DNA of 5,261 bases from an uncultured Alphaproteobacteria bacterium. Its GTDB lineage: Bacteria; Pseudomonadota; Alphaproteobacteria; Paracaedibacterales; CAIULA01. The stretch lies in assembly GCA_903905285.1 (NCBI GenBank), contig CAIVFQ010000084.1, positions 1-5,261 of the forward strand, read 5' to 3'. The position numbers and the translations under genes are program-made. The notes under the pieces are model-generated. The model was given only the letters and a program-made list of their open reading frames with translations. It did not search any database and was not told the origin of the DNA. Of this stretch, positions 5,192-5,261 are shown one piece after another (position 1 is the first letter of the stretch; each line of letters begins with the position of its first letter).

Positions 5192-5261
5192 TGAGCCTAA
5201 GATACACAAAAATCGTCACCCATCCCAAGGTTTTTCTTCGGCTGTTTGGTGTGAATTCTGT
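5191..5261 (+). CDS. IS transposase, N-terminal fragment (IS5-type), 3' end outside the window
   Basis: The ATG at 5191 opens 23 codons with no stop before the window edge. The peptide begins MSLRYTKIVTHPKVFLRLFG and ends GVNS. A short polar start with Y-x-K-I, a H-P-x-x-F-x-R-L-F/T-G-V pattern and no signal peptide is typical of the N-terminus of IS5-group transposases carrying a Tnp_4-type helix-turn-helix. An in-frame stop at 5161-5163 and no earlier start codon make this ATG the first possible start. The gene starts 57 bases inside the terminal repeat. The fragment is short, so the family call depends partly on the repeat and on the matching C-terminal fragment at the left edge. Confidence 0.7.
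   Translation, partial: MSLRYTKIVTHPKVFLRLFGVNS

Larger units (their letters stand above)
5117..5261 (+). mobile_element. Left end of an IS5-family-like insertion sequence (partial, continues right of the window)
   Basis: The segment begins with a terminal repeat (5117-5134) matching the left IS end in inverted orientation, then about 55 bases of leader with a hairpin, then a transposase start at 5191. The triplet outside it is TAA (5114-5116), again a TNA target. The transposase runs in the same direction as the one at the left edge, so the two elements are in direct orientation and may be copies of one IS. Only the left end is visible, so completeness is unknown. Confidence 0.75.

Overview
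The window is an AT-rich accessory segment: a two-gene cassette, transcribed right to left, lying between two partial insertion sequences. The left edge carries the 3' end of an IS transposase reading rightward (last 24 codons, stop at 75-77) and that element's right terminal repeat, ending at about 146. The right edge carries the left end of an element of the same kind (from about 5117) and the first 23 codons of its transposase (from 5191), also reading rightward. The two ends share an 18-bp terminal repeat in inverted orientation (129-146 and 5117-5134, 16 of 18 identical), each bordered by a TNA triplet. This fits an IS5-family (IS427/IS1031/ISL2-type, DDE_Tnp_4) element. The two copies lie in direct orientation with about 4.97 kb between them.

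The cassette starts with a regulator-like coding region (4839 to 1383, minus strand). Its first part (4839-4513) encodes an N-terminal LuxR/GerE helix-turn-helix. A run of eight C residues on the coding strand (4505-4512) then separates this frame from a second long frame. That frame encodes a small alpha/beta domain, a hydrophobic helix, an NB-ARC-type STAND NTPase and a TPR superhelix. Removing one C would join the two frames into a single 1151-residue protein. The sequence just past the tract in the HTH frame looks like out-of-frame translation, while the other frame immediately gives a well-formed beta strand. I therefore read this as one gene interrupted by a homopolymer frameshift: a slippage or phase-variable site, programmed slippage, an inactivating mutation, or a sequencing error.

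Fifty bases downstream, with a good Shine-Dalgarno site and no visible terminator between, lies a gene for a secreted, cysteine-rich protein of 399 residues. Its VSVDIEP motif and alternating strands and helices hint at a TIM-barrel glycosidase-like fold. I do not recognise the family with certainty. Its last codons and its stop lie inside the terminal repeat of the left IS, so its C-terminus was set by the insertion.

A reasonable working model is an IS-bounded island with a STAND-type sensor/regulator (signalling or defence) and a co-transcribed exported protein. The architecture and the IS load suggest a host-associated bacterium, possibly an alphaproteobacterial protist endosymbiont of the Holosporales/Odyssella sort. 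That placement is inference from general familiarity with such proteins, not something the sequence proves.
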